64,000 nucleotides of DNA from contig JBFWQE010000009.1 in the NCBI GenBank assembly GCA_050249615.1, positions 5,448 through 69,447 on the forward strand, written 5' to 3'. Of this stretch, positions 55,380 through 63,958 are shown piece by piece. The stretch's first letter is position 1. Each line of letters starts with the position of its first letter. The DNA is from VFZN01 sp050249615. Lineage in GTDB: Bacteria; Acidobacteriota; Vicinamibacteria; Vicinamibacterales; UBA2999. The translations under genes were made by a program, and so were the position numbers. The notes beneath the pieces are model-generated. The model made no database searches. It saw only the letters and a list, made by a program, of their open reading frames with translations, and was not told the origin of the DNA.

Positions 55380-55410
55380 GGGCCTCGAGAGGTGATCTCG
55401 AGGCCCTTTC
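55380..55410 (+). terminator. Intrinsic terminator of thrS-infC-rpmI-rplT
   Basis: GGGCCTCGAGA and TCTCGAGGCCC form a perfect 11-bp stem with loop GGTGA and are followed by TTTCTGT. pheS begins 16 bp later. Confidence 0.92.
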
Positions 55411-55412
55411 TG

Positions 55413-55418
55413 TATCAT
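55413..55418 (+). promoter_or_regulatory. Candidate -10 box (TATCAT) of pheST
   Basis: TATCAT, 8 bp before the pheS ATG, directly after the terminator tail; no RBS. The tight packing of terminator, promoter and start codon suggests a leaderless pheST mRNA without an attenuator. Confidence 0.45.
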
Positions 55419-55426
55419 CACGGGCG

Positions 55427-56557
55427 ATGACGACGATCGATCCCTCCATCAGCACGGACCGCGCGCGGGCCATCTTCGACGAGGAGCTGGCCGGCGTGGC
55501 GTCGGCCGCGGCCCTGCAGGAGCTGCGCAATCGATGGATGGCGCGCAGCGGCAGCTGGGTCGCCGCCTTCATGGAGCTCATCGCGAAGGCGCCGGCCGAT
55601 CAGAAGAAGGCGCTCGGCCGCGGCGCCAACGAGCTGAAGAAACACGTCGAGGCGGCTCTCGCCGAACGCGAGCGCGCACTGGCGGCCACGCGCCGCCCGG
55701 CCGGCGCCGTGGACATCACCCTGCCCGGCCGCGCGCCGCGCCTCGGCTGCCGGCACCCGCTCAGCCTCATCCGCGAAGAGGTCGGCGCCATCTTCTCGCG
55801 CCTCGGCTACCAGGTGCTCGAGGGGCCCGAGATCGAGGACGACTACCACAACTTCGAAGCCCTCAACATGCCGGCGGAACATCCCGCGCGCGACATGCAG
55901 GACACCCTCTACCTCGCGCGCCCGCTGATGCCGGCGTCGTACGACCCGCCCACGCGCGGCCTCGCCCCGCGGGCGCCGCAGCCGCTGACACTGCTGCGCA
56001 CCCACACCTCGGCGATGCAGATCCGCCACATGGAGCGCCACGATCCGCCGGTCCGGCTCGTCGCCATCGGGCCCGTCTATCGCCGCGACAACCTGGACCT
56101 CACCCACACGCCGATGTTCCACCAGGTCGAGGGCCTGGTCGTGGGGCGAGGCATCACGCTCGCCGACCTCAAGGGCACGCTCACCTCCATGGCCGCCGCG
56201 CTCTTCGGCCCTTCGACCCGGAGTGGCGAGAGCACTCGCGCGGGGCAGGCGCCGCTCGTGCGCTTCCGCCCGAGCTTCTTCCCGTACACGGAGCCCAGCG
56301 CCGAAGTGGACATCCGCTGCATCCGCTGCGAGGGCGAGGGCTGTCCCATGTGCAAGCGCACGGGCTGGCTCGAGATCCTGGGCAGCGGCATGGTTCACCC
56401 GGCCGTGTTCGAGTACGTCGGCTATGACCCGGACGAGGTGACCGGTTTCGCGTTCGGGATGGGCATCGAGCGCGTGGCGCTGCTCAAGTGGGGCGTCGAG
56501 GACATACGCCTCTTCTACGAGAACGATCTGCGCTTCCTGGAGCAATTCGGCCGATGA
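55427..56557 (+). CDS. pheS: Phenylalanyl-tRNA synthetase alpha subunit
   Basis: 376 residues. N-terminal coiled coil, then class II core: LGCRHPLSLIREEVGAIFSRLGYQV, EGPEIEDDYHNFEALNMP, LLRTHTSAMQIRHME and motif 3 FAFGMGIERVALLKWGV. CIRCEGEGCPMCKRTGWLEILG carries four Cys for a zinc site, not present in E. coli PheS but found in some lineages. ATGA overlap with pheT. Confidence 0.96.
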   Translation: MTTIDPSISTDRARAIFDEELAGVASAAALQELRNRWMARSGSWVAAFMELIAKAPADQKKALGRGANELKKHVEAALAERERALAATRRPAGAVDITLPGRAPRLGCRHPLSLIREEVGAIFSRLGYQVLEGPEIEDDYHNFEALNMPAEHPARDMQDTLYLARPLMPASYDPPTRGLAPRAPQPLTLLRTHTSAMQIRHMERHDPPVRLVAIGPVYRRDNLDLTHTPMFHQVEGLVVGRGITLADLKGTLTSMAAALFGPSTRSGESTRAGQAPLVRFRPSFFPYTEPSAEVDIRCIRCEGEGCPMCKRTGWLEILGSGMVHPAVFEYVGYDPDEVTGFAFGMGIERVALLKWGVEDIRLFYENDLRFLEQFGR

Positions 56558-58614
56558 AGGTGCTGCTCTCCTGGGTTCGCGAGTTCGTCGACATCGACGA
56601 GCCGGCCGAGGCCATCGGGCGAAAGCTGTCGCTGCGCGGGCTGCCGCTCGAGGGTATCGAGCCCATGGGCGACGACGCATTGATGGACTTCGAAGTGACG
56701 GCGAACCGGCCCGACTGCATGTCCATGGCCGGCATCGCACGCGAGATCGCGGTCGTGTACGGCCTGCCGTTTCGCTCGCCGCACGCCGCGTGGCCGGACG
56801 CCGGGGCTGGCGGAGGGAGCGCCGCGTCCTCCCTGCCTGCGCTGCCGATCACCATCGAGACGCCCGATCTCTGCGCCCGGTACGTGGGCGCCGTGGCGGA
56901 TGTCACCATCGCCCCCTCCCCCGCGTGGATGGCCGACCGCCTGACTGCCTGCGGGGTACGGCCGATCAGCAACGTGGTGGACATCACCAACTACGTCCTG
57001 CTCGAGCTCGGCCAGCCGATGCACGCGTTCGACCACGCCCGGCTCGCGGGCCCGGCCATCGTGGTGCGCCGCGCGCGATCCGGCGAGACGCTGGCGACGC
57101 TGGACGGCAAGGCGCGCACCCTCACGACCGACATGCTGGTCATCGCCGACGCCGAACGCGCGAGCGCCATCGGCGGCGTGATGGGCGGCGCCGAGTCCGA
57201 GGTGTCGTCCTCCACGCGCCGCATCGTGTTCGAGTCGGCCTGGTTCAAGCCGCAGTCGGTGCGTGCCACGAGCCGCGCCCTCGGGCTGCGCACCGAGGCC
57301 TCGACGCGCTTCGAGCGTGGCGCCGACCTCACCGCGTCGGCCGTGGCCATGGTGCGCGCCTGCGAACTGCTCGCGCGTCTGGGCGCGGGCACCGCGGGCG
57401 CGCTCGTCGACGTCTACCCCGCCCGGCACCGGCCTCCCACGCTGTTCCTGGCCCAGCCGCGCGTTGAGGGCCTGCTCGGCATGCACGTCCCTGACGGCGA
57501 GATCGTGCGCATCCTCGAAGCGCTCGGCTTCGGCGTCGAGCGCGCCCCCGGCGGCTGGTCCGTCGTCGCGCCCGGGTGGCGCGTGGACATGCACCGCGAC
57601 GTGGACCTCATCGAGGAGATCGGCCGACACCATGGCTTCGAGCACCTGCCGGCCACCTTCCCCGGCGTGCAGCAGGCGCCGGCTCCGTCCGATCCGCGCA
57701 TCGCGCGGGACGCGCGGGCGCGGCGCGCAGCACTGGCCGCGGGGTTCTCGGAGGCCATCAGCTTCGCGTTCATCGAGGCCCGGCACGCCGAGCCGTTCCA
57801 GGGCGGCGAGCCCCCGGTCGCGCTGGCCAACCCGCTGTCCGAGAAGTTCGCCGTCATGCGCCCGAGCCTCGTGCCCGGCCTGGTGGAGGCCGTGAGCCAC
57901 AACCGTCGCCATGGCCGTCGCGACGTCCAGCTCTTCGAGATCGGCACGCGGTTCTCACCGCGCGGCGAGACGCGCGCCATGGGGCTGGCGTGGACCGGCC
58001 TCGCCACCCCGGATCACTGGAGCGGCGGCCGGCGCGACGTGGACTTCTTCGACATGAAGGGCGTGGTCGAACAACTGGCCTCGCTCTTCGACGTGGAACT
58101 GTCGGCGCTGGCGCCGGCGGAAGGCTCCGTGGCCGACACGGTGCTCGTGCCGGGCCGCGCGGCGGCCCTCGCCAGCGGCGACCACATCGTCGGCTGGGTG
58201 GGGCAGCTCCAGGCGGCCATCGGCGACGCGCACGATTTGCCGGCGAACGACGTCGTCTACGTCGCGGAGTGCGACCTCGATGCGCTCTCGCCAGCGGCCA
58301 TCGCACCGGCGCGCATGACGACGCCGCTGCCGCGCTTCCCTGCCGCCGTGCGAGACATCGCGATGCTGGTGGACGAATCCTTGTCTGCCGCGACGGTTCG
58401 TGGCACCATTCGGTCCAAAGCCCCTTCGACGCTGGTCGGGGTAACGGAGTTCGATCGGTATCAGGGGAAGGGGATCCCGGACGGCAAGGTCAGCCTGGCG
58501 CTGCGCCTCACGTTCCAGTCGCTCGATCGCACGCTCACCGATGCCGAAGTCGAGGCGGCCACCACCGCGGTGGTCGACCTGCTCGCCTCGGAGTTCGGCG
58601 CGGTCAGGCGGTAG
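56554..58614 (+). CDS. pheT: Phenylalanyl-tRNA synthetase beta subunit, form without EMAP domain
   Basis: 686 residues versus about 795 in E. coli: the N-terminus goes directly from SWVREFVDIDEP to FEVTANRPDCMSMAGIAREIA, omitting the EMAPII-like tRNA-binding insert. B3/B4 editing domain (QPMHAFDHARLAGP, LGLRTEASTRFERGAD), catalytic-like and C-terminal anticodon-binding FDX-ACB domain (FPAAVRDIAMLVDESLSAA) are complete. Editing and tRNA binding subunit of PheRS. Confidence 0.96.
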   Translation: MKVLLSWVREFVDIDEPAEAIGRKLSLRGLPLEGIEPMGDDALMDFEVTANRPDCMSMAGIAREIAVVYGLPFRSPHAAWPDAGAGGGSAASSLPALPITIETPDLCARYVGAVADVTIAPSPAWMADRLTACGVRPISNVVDITNYVLLELGQPMHAFDHARLAGPAIVVRRARSGETLATLDGKARTLTTDMLVIADAERASAIGGVMGGAESEVSSSTRRIVFESAWFKPQSVRATSRALGLRTEASTRFERGADLTASAVAMVRACELLARLGAGTAGALVDVYPARHRPPTLFLAQPRVEGLLGMHVPDGEIVRILEALGFGVERAPGGWSVVAPGWRVDMHRDVDLIEEIGRHHGFEHLPATFPGVQQAPAPSDPRIARDARARRAALAAGFSEAISFAFIEARHAEPFQGGEPPVALANPLSEKFAVMRPSLVPGLVEAVSHNRRHGRRDVQLFEIGTRFSPRGETRAMGLAWTGLATPDHWSGGRRDVDFFDMKGVVEQLASLFDVELSALAPAEGSVADTVLVPGRAAALASGDHIVGWVGQLQAAIGDAHDLPANDVVYVAECDLDALSPAAIAPARMTTPLPRFPAAVRDIAMLVDESLSAATVRGTIRSKAPSTLVGVTEFDRYQGKGIPDGKVSLALRLTFQSLDRTLTDAEVEAATTAVVDLLASEFGAVRR

Positions 58615-58668
58615 GGGTTCTCGCCTCCTCGATGACCTCCCAGGCGACCCCGGGCTTGTCGAGGGGTG

Positions 58669-58732
58669 GGCTTCTCGGGTTCTCGGGTTCTCGGGTTCTC
58701 GGGTTCTGGGGTTCTGGGGTTCTGAAGTTCTG
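58669..58732 (+). repeat. GGGTTCTS octamer repeat, 8 units (GGTTCTC family)
   Basis: GGCTTCTC, GGGTTCTC x3, GGGTTCTG x3, AAGTTCTG. It lies 55 bp after the pheT stop and 8 bp before the zapB start. Confidence 0.95.
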
Positions 58733-58740
58733 GGATTGAG

Positions 58741-59019
58741 GTGGACGTGGCCACGAAGAGCGCGGCGGGACTGGAGCCGATCGATCGGCTCGAAGAGAAG
58801 ATCAAGACGCTGGTGAGCCTGATCGGACGGCTCAAGAACGAGCAGGCGAGGGTCAGCGACGAGAACGCGAAGCTGCAGCACGAGGTCGAGGCGCTCAAGG
58901 CCCGGCTGGCCGACGCCGAAGGCAATTCCGCCGAGGCCGTGACGCTGCGCGAGGAACGGGACCTGATCCGGGCCCGTGTCACGGAGATGCTGCAGCAGCT
59001 GGATGGCCTCAACCTCTAG
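58741..59019 (+). CDS. zapB: ZapB-like cell-division coiled-coil protein
   Basis: 92 residues, nearly all heptad coiled coil: LEEKIKTLVSLIGRLKNEQARV with ENAKLQHEVEALKARLADAEG, the same plan as ZapB (FtsZ-ring-associated). GTG start; a second GTG two codons later is possible. Between pheT and zapA, the usual zapB-zapA pairing. Confidence 0.75.
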   Translation: MDVATKSAAGLEPIDRLEEKIKTLVSLIGRLKNEQARVSDENAKLQHEVEALKARLADAEGNSAEAVTLREERDLIRARVTEMLQQLDGLNL

Positions 59020-59063
59020 CCGATTGCGGCCGCTCCGCCTCCGGAGCCACGCCTGAGGGCACC

Positions 59064-59360
59064 ATGCGGGATCTCAAAGTCGTCACCGTCGAGATTCACG
59101 GCCAGCAATACCCGATCAAGACCAGCCTGGACGCCACCTACGTGCAGCAGCTCGCGGCGCACGTGGACTCGCGGCTTCACAAGGCCGCCCTCGCCGCACC
59201 ATCGGCCGACACGGTGGCGTTGGCCATCCTCACGGCGCTCAACATCACCGACGAGTACTTCCGGGCGCGCGAGCAGCAGGCCGTGGACTCCGGCACCCTG
59301 GCCGAGCGGACCGCTGCCCTCGAACGGATCGTGGACCAGGCCCTGGCCCTGGCCGACTGA
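59064..59360 (+). CDS. zapA: Cell division protein ZapA
   Basis: 98 residues. VVTVEIHGQQYPIKTSLDATYVQQLAAHVDSRL is the ZapA head domain and ALAILTALNITDEYFRAREQQ the start of its coiled coil. Cross-links FtsZ filaments. In many bacteria zapA is followed by 6S RNA, as happens here. Confidence 0.9.
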   Translation: MRDLKVVTVEIHGQQYPIKTSLDATYVQQLAAHVDSRLHKAALAAPSADTVALAILTALNITDEYFRAREQQAVDSGTLAERTAALERIVDQALALAD

Positions 59361-59411
59361 TCGCTCCCCGCACCGGCCGACCGTGCACAGAAGCTCTCTG
59401 CGGCGGCCTCG

Positions 59412-60173
59412 ATGATGCAGACCCTGCCGGTCCTGCTGGCCCTCCTGGCCGCCGCCGTCGGGTTCGCGCAGCCTGCGCCGATTCGGGTCCTGTTCGTCGG
59501 CAACAGCCTGACCTACGCCAACGACCTTCCGGGCATCGTCTCGGCCATCGCGAGCGCGGAGGGGCACACCGTCATCTGCGAGATGGTCGCGTTCCCGGAC
59601 GTGAGCCTCGAAGACCACTGGCGACGCGGCGAGGCCCGCGCGGCGATTGCACGGGGCGGCTGGCACACGGTGATCCTCCAGCAGGGGCCCTCGGCCCTGA
59701 TGGAGTCCCGGGCGTTGCTCGTCGAGTACGCGAAGCGCTTCGATCGCGAGATCCGGAGGAGCGGGGCCTCGACGGCCCTCTACATGGTGTGGCCCTCGCG
59801 GCAGCGCCGTGGCGACTTTCCCGGCACGAGCTCGTCGTATGCGGCAGCGGCGCGTGCGGTGGGCGGCCTGCTCCTGCCCGTCGGCGATGCCTGGCGCGAG
59901 GCCTGGCGCATCGACTCAGGGCTTGCCCTCTACGGGCCCGATGAGTTCCACCCGTCGAAGCTCGGCAGCGCCCTCGCCGCCATCGTCATCGTCGAGGGAC
60001 TGACGGGCCGCGCGGTGCGTGCGCTCCCACCCGACGTGCCCGCGACGGCGTCCGAGGCGGCGGCTCTGGTCGCAGCCGCCGGGGCCGTTCGAGCTCGCCC
60101 GCGGATTTTCGCTCGATTTTTGCTCCCGGCCGGCCAAGCCTTGACCCGGCCCGCCCCGGGCCCTAAGATCTAG
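59412..60173 (+). CDS. Exported SGNH-hydrolase family protein
   Basis: 253 residues. Signal peptide (LPVLLALLAAAVGFAQ), then block I VLFVGNSLTYAND (Ser in GNSLT), block II region EMVAFPDVSLEDHW, VILQQGPSAL and block V PDEFHPSKLGSA. Belongs to the GNSLT branch of SGNH hydrolases, often DUF4886-like; esterase or deacetylase. The promoter of the 6S RNA lies inside its last codons. ATG 59412 or 59415. Confidence 0.8.
   Translation: MMQTLPVLLALLAAAVGFAQPAPIRVLFVGNSLTYANDLPGIVSAIASAEGHTVICEMVAFPDVSLEDHWRRGEARAAIARGGWHTVILQQGPSALMESRALLVEYAKRFDREIRRSGASTALYMVWPSRQRRGDFPGTSSSYAAAARAVGGLLLPVGDAWREAWRIDSGLALYGPDEFHPSKLGSALAAIVIVEGLTGRAVRALPPDVPATASEAAALVAAAGAVRARPRIFARFLLPAGQALTRPAPGPKI
60141..60169 (+). 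promoter_or_regulatory. Promoter of 6S RNA, inside the end of the SGNH gene
   Basis: TTGACC and TAAGAT with a 17-bp spacer. Start expected near 60176, exactly where the closing stem of the 6S fold begins. Confidence 0.8.
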
Positions 60174-60175
60174 CC

Positions 60176-60358
60176 AGTCCTGCGTTGTTCGTGATGGTTT
60201 TCCGGAGGCTTGTCTGAGCCAACGTTAAAACCAAGCGAGTTGCGACAGCCGCGTGGTGTGCACGCCTCCGTGGAGAGGAAGCCTGAAGCGCGGTTCTTAC
60301 AGCGGCTCCACCTGCTCTTGCAGGTTCAGCAACCCTCCCCACACGGCAAGGCGGGACA
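60176..60358 (+). ncRNA. ssrS: 6S RNA (SsrS)
   Basis: About 183 nt. The closing stem pairs GTCCTGCGTTG (60177) with CAAGGCGGGAC (60347-60357), one mismatch and one G-U. Conserved 6S features follow in order: TTGTTCGTGATGG on the 5' side of the bubble, CTGAGCC, an apical GTGTGCACG region, GAGAGGAAGCCT (compare E. coli GAGAAGCCT), and on the 3' side the small hairpin ACCTGC-TCTT-GCAGGT before TTCAGCAACCC. 6S RNA imitates an open promoter and traps sigma70 RNA polymerase in stationary phase. Its position after zapA is the usual one. Confidence 0.85.
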
Positions 60359-60365
60359 CCCTTTC

Positions 60366-61355
60366 GTGACGGTATCGGATCTGGGCGAACACGCCCTGCT
60401 GGCGCGCATCCTGGCGCGCCTTCCCCGGCCCGGGGCCCAAATCCTGGTCGGGCCGGGCGACGATGCCGCGGTGATCGAGCCGGGGCGCCATCATCGGCTC
60501 GTGGTCACCACCGACGCGCTGGTCGAGGACGTACATTTCTCCCGCGCGTGGTGCCGGCCCGCCGATATCGGGCACAAGGCCCTGGCCGTGAACTTGAGCG
60601 ACCTGGCCGCCATGGGGGCGACCCCGCGGTGGGCGTTGCTCTCGCTGGCCCTGCCCGATGCCCTTCCCGTGGAAGATGTCGAGCACCTGGCCGAAGGCCT
60701 CGCCACCCTGGCGCGGGCGCATGGCGTTTCGGTGGCGGGCGGGAACATCACGCGGAGCCCGGCGGGCCTGGTGGTGGACGTGACGGTCGGCGGCGAGGTG
60801 GCGTCGCGCCGATGGCTGACGCGCAGTGGCGGCCACGCGGGCGATGAGCTGTGGGTCAGCGGCACGGTCGGCGCCGCGCGCGCCGGGCTGGAGATGCTGC
60901 TGGCGGGCGACGCGGGGGAGGCTGGCTGCATCGCGCGGCACGTGCGCCCCGAAGCCCGCGTGCGGCTGGGCATCGCGGTGGCGAAGGCGCAGGCGGCGCG
61001 GGCGGCCATGGACCTGAGCGATGGCCTGGCCGACGCGGTGCGCCAGGTCGCGGCGGCGAGCGGATGCGGCGCCCTCGTCTCGGGTGACGCGGTGCCGGTG
61101 GATCCGGGGGCGCGACGGTGGTGGGAGCGGCGCGGCACCGACGCGCTCGTGAGCGCAGTGGCGGGCGGCGAGGACTATGAGTTGCTGCTCGCGGTGCCGC
61201 CGCGCTGGGGAGGCCGGTTGAGGAACGTCCGACGGCACGTGGCCACGCCTCCGCTCACGCGGATTGGCGTGCTCACGCGCGACGGCGGGCTCTGGCTCGA
61301 GCGCGACGGCCATCGCGACGCGTGGCCCGAGGGCTTCGAGCATTTCCGGGGGTGA
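60366..61355 (+). CDS. thiL: Thiamine-monophosphate kinase
   Basis: 329 residues. LVGPGDDAAVIEPG, TTDALVEDVHFSRAWCRPADIGHKALAVNLSDLAAMGATP and VAGGNITRSPAG are the ThiL/PurM-fold ATP and metal sites; MDLSDGLAD and AVAGGEDYELLLAVP follow. It makes thiamine pyrophosphate. The GTG at 60366 is chosen: it matches family N-termini, whereas an upstream in-frame ATG at 60210 would translate the 6S RNA. The start is about 8 bp past the 6S 3' end, so transcripts could read through from ssrS. Confidence 0.93.
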   Translation: MTVSDLGEHALLARILARLPRPGAQILVGPGDDAAVIEPGRHHRLVVTTDALVEDVHFSRAWCRPADIGHKALAVNLSDLAAMGATPRWALLSLALPDALPVEDVEHLAEGLATLARAHGVSVAGGNITRSPAGLVVDVTVGGEVASRRWLTRSGGHAGDELWVSGTVGAARAGLEMLLAGDAGEAGCIARHVRPEARVRLGIAVAKAQAARAAMDLSDGLADAVRQVAAASGCGALVSGDAVPVDPGARRWWERRGTDALVSAVAGGEDYELLLAVPPRWGGRLRNVRRHVATPPLTRIGVLTRDGGLWLERDGHRDAWPEGFEHFRG

Positions 61356-61360
61356 CGCAG

Positions 61361-61915
61361 ATGCAGATCTCACAGTCCATCGTGCTGCGCACGCTCGCGA
61401 CCCTCGCCATTGCGCTGGTCTACGTGTTCCTGTACGAGGCCACGATCCGCGACTCCCGCTACGCAGCGCGCCATGCCACGATCGCCGAAGCCACGACCCT
61501 GCCGCAGGCCGGGGCGCAACTGGCCTTCACCGCCACGGCGTACTGCAAGGGCGAGACGACGGCGTCGGGCGTGATCGTGCGCACGGGAATTGCGGCGGCG
61601 GATCCCGCGCTGCTGCCCGTCGGCACGGTCGTGCGGGTGGACATGCCGAACCAGCGCTATAGCGGCATCTGGACGATCATGGACACGGGTCCGGCCGTGC
61701 AGGGACGCGTCATCGACCTCTACCTGTGGAGCTGCCACGAGGCGCTGGCCTTCGGCCGGCGGCCGGTGCGATTGACGGTGCTGCGCCTCGGGTGGAATCC
61801 GCAGATGAGCGCGCCGGGACTGGTCGATCGCGTGTTCCGCGAGCGGGAGGCGGAGAAGGCCGCGTCACCCGCGCCACCTGTGCTTCCCGCGGATGGATCC
61901 GCAGCGAAACAGTGA
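61361..61915 (+). CDS. 3D-domain protein (predicted peptidoglycan lytic transglycosylase)
   Basis: 184 residues with an N-terminal TM/signal anchor (TLATLAIALVYVFLYEA). The 3D fold is recognised by FTATAYCKGETTASGVIVRTGIAAADPALLPVGTVVRVD, then WTIMDTGPAVQGRVIDLYLWSCHEALAFG with the three conserved Asp residues. Such domains occur in MltA- and Rpf-type murein-cleaving proteins. 5-bp gap after thiL, probably cotranscribed. Confidence 0.85.
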   Translation: MQISQSIVLRTLATLAIALVYVFLYEATIRDSRYAARHATIAEATTLPQAGAQLAFTATAYCKGETTASGVIVRTGIAAADPALLPVGTVVRVDMPNQRYSGIWTIMDTGPAVQGRVIDLYLWSCHEALAFGRRPVRLTVLRLGWNPQMSAPGLVDRVFREREAEKAASPAPPVLPADGSAAKQ

Positions 61916-61969
61916 TGGATTCCCGGGTGGCCGGGTTACACACTTACACACCTGACGCGCCGTAAACGC

Positions 61970-61978
61970 TGCTATTAT
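61970..61978 (+). promoter_or_regulatory. Extended -10 promoter of cstA (TGCTATTAT)
   Basis: TGC plus TATTAT, an extended -10; the ATG begins 8 bp after it, so transcription would start at or next to the start codon (leaderless). No good -35 and no RBS. Confidence 0.6.
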
Positions 61979-61986
61979 CGCGCCTT

Positions 61987-63819
61987 ATGCATGCGCTTTA
62001 CGTCGTTGTCCCCGTCCTGTGCATCCTGGCGATCGCCTACCGCTACTACAGCGCGTTCATCGCCACGCGCATCTGGATGCTGGACGATGCGCGTGTCACG
62101 CCCGCTCACACGAACTACGACGGCGCAAACTACTACCCCACGTCCCGCTGGGTCCTCTTCGGCCATCACTTCGCGGCCATCACCGGCGCCGGGCCGCTCG
62201 TCGGGCCGATGCTGGCGGCGCAGTTCGGCTACGCCCCGGGCCTGATCTGGCTGGTGGCCGGCGTGGTGCTCGCCGGGGCCGTCCACGACTCGATGATCCT
62301 GTGGGCATCCACGCGGCGGGGCGGGCGGTCCCTGGCCGACATCGTGAAGGAGGAGATCAGTCCCTCGGCCGGCATCGTCGCGTCGATCGCGATCCTCTTC
62401 ATCCTCGTCATCGCGATCGCCGGCCTGGGCATCAACGTCGTCAATGCGCTGGCGGACAGCGTCTGGGGCACCTTCACCATCGCCATGACGATCCCGCTCG
62501 GGATCTTCATGGGCTTCTGGATGTACGTCTGGCGCAAGGGCCGCATCATCGAGGCGACGATCATCGGGGTCATCGGCCTGCTGCTGGCGCTCGTCGGCGG
62601 CGAGCCGCTGAACCACTCGGAAGGATGGTTCGCCAGCCTCTTCGACCTGTCGCGCACCGAGATCGTGATTGCGCTCTGCGTCTACGGGTTCGCGGCCTCG
62701 GTGCTGCCGGTGTGGCTGCTGCTGTCCCCGCGCGGGTACCTGAGCTCGTTCACGAAGATCGGCACCATCTTCTTCCTGGCCCTCGGTGTCATCTGGGTGA
62801 ACCCCGAGTTCAAGATGCCGGCCCTGTCGGAGTACGTGGACGGCGGCGGCCCCATCATCCCTGGCCCGCTCTTCCCGTTCTGCTTCATCACCATCGCCTG
62901 CGGCGCCATCTCGGGCTTCCACGCGCTGATCAGCTCGGGCACGACCTCGAAGATGATCGACAAGGAGAGCGACATCCGCCCGATCGGCTACGGGGCCATG
63001 CTCATCGAGTGCCTGGTCGGCCTGATGGCGCTCGTCGCCGCCAGCGCCATGGAGCCGGGTGACTACTTCGCCATCAACGTGCAGCCCGCCCAGTACGCCG
63101 ACATGACCTTCCAGGGCGTGCAGATGGCGCCGGTGCACCTGGCCGAGATCGAGGCGTCCGTCGGCGAGACGGTGATGGGCCGCACGGGCGGCGCGGTCTC
63201 GCTGGCGGTGGGCATGGCGCAGATCTTCTCCGCGATGCCGGGCATGCAGGGCCTGCTCGCCTACTGGTATCACTTCGCCATCATGTTCGAGGCGCTCTTC
63301 ATCCTGACCACCATCGACTCGGGCACGCGCGTGGGGCGGTTCCTGCTGCAGGAGTTCCTCGGCAAGGCGTTCCCGAAGTTCGGCGAGAAGGAGTGGATGC
63401 CGGGCGCCATGTTCGCGACGGGGCTGCTCGTGCTCGGCTGGGGCTATTTCATCTACACGGGCGAGATCAACACGATCTGGCCCATGTTCGGCGTGGCGAA
63501 CCAGCTGCTGGCGTCGGTGGCGCTGGCCGTGGCGACGACCATCCTCATCAACACGGGCAAGGCGAGGTATACCTGGGTGACGCTGATGCCGCTGGCGTTC
63601 CTCGCCACCAACACCCTCTACGGCGGGTTCCTGAACGTGCGCGACAACTTCTGGCCGCTCGCGGTCGGCCCCGACCCGGACACGCACATCCAGGGCTGGG
63701 TGCTGACGATTTGCACCATCGCGATGATGCTGTGCGCCGTCATCATCCTCGGGCAGGCCGTCGCGAAGTGGGTCAGCGTGCTGGGGAACGGGCGGCAGCT
63801 GGCGGTGGAGGAGAGGTAG
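61987..63819 (+). CDS. cstA: CstA-type carbon-starvation / pyruvate transporter
   Basis: 610 residues, about 16 TM helices. FIATRIWMLDDARVTPAHTNYDGANYYPTSRWVLFGHHFAAITGAGPLVGP is the CstA N-terminal signature; ISGFHALISSGTTSKMI and LTTIDSGTRVGRFLLQEFLG are also family-specific. E. coli CstA/BtsT take up pyruvate or peptides when carbon is scarce. Followed by a GATTG repeat. Confidence 0.95.
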   Translation: MHALYVVVPVLCILAIAYRYYSAFIATRIWMLDDARVTPAHTNYDGANYYPTSRWVLFGHHFAAITGAGPLVGPMLAAQFGYAPGLIWLVAGVVLAGAVHDSMILWASTRRGGRSLADIVKEEISPSAGIVASIAILFILVIAIAGLGINVVNALADSVWGTFTIAMTIPLGIFMGFWMYVWRKGRIIEATIIGVIGLLLALVGGEPLNHSEGWFASLFDLSRTEIVIALCVYGFAASVLPVWLLLSPRGYLSSFTKIGTIFFLALGVIWVNPEFKMPALSEYVDGGGPIIPGPLFPFCFITIACGAISGFHALISSGTTSKMIDKESDIRPIGYGAMLIECLVGLMALVAASAMEPGDYFAINVQPAQYADMTFQGVQMAPVHLAEIEASVGETVMGRTGGAVSLAVGMAQIFSAMPGMQGLLAYWYHFAIMFEALFILTTIDSGTRVGRFLLQEFLGKAFPKFGEKEWMPGAMFATGLLVLGWGYFIYTGEINTIWPMFGVANQLLASVALAVATTILINTGKARYTWVTLMPLAFLATNTLYGGFLNVRDNFWPLAVGPDPDTHIQGWVLTICTIAMMLCAVIILGQAVAKWVSVLGNGRQLAVEER

Positions 63820-63830
63820 CTGCGCTGTGC

Positions 63831-63958
63831 CCATTGACGATTGCCGATTGCTGATTGAGCGATTCACCGGGCGATTGGCGATTGGGGCATTGAGCATTCG
63901 GATTGGGTGATTGGGGGATTGGGTGAATGGGTGATTGGGTGATCGAGTGATTGACGTG
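63831..63958. repeat. GATTGNN heptad repeat tract after cstA (GATTG family)
   Basis: Degenerate heptads (GATTGCC, GATTGCT, GATTGAG, GATTGGC, GATTGGG) covering the gene-free end of the window. The first 21 bases are identical to the tract next to the YdjM-like gene, 60 kb away. No gene is visible in 63820-64000. Confidence 0.9.

Noticed and set aside
60210..60365. N-terminal extension of ThiL from ATG 60210
   Set aside because: It would translate the 6S RNA; the family N-terminus matches the GTG at 60366.
60176..60365. TPP riboswitch before thiL
   Set aside because: No thi-box motifs (CUGAGA / ACCUGAUCUGG-type); the region matches 6S RNA features and its own promoter.
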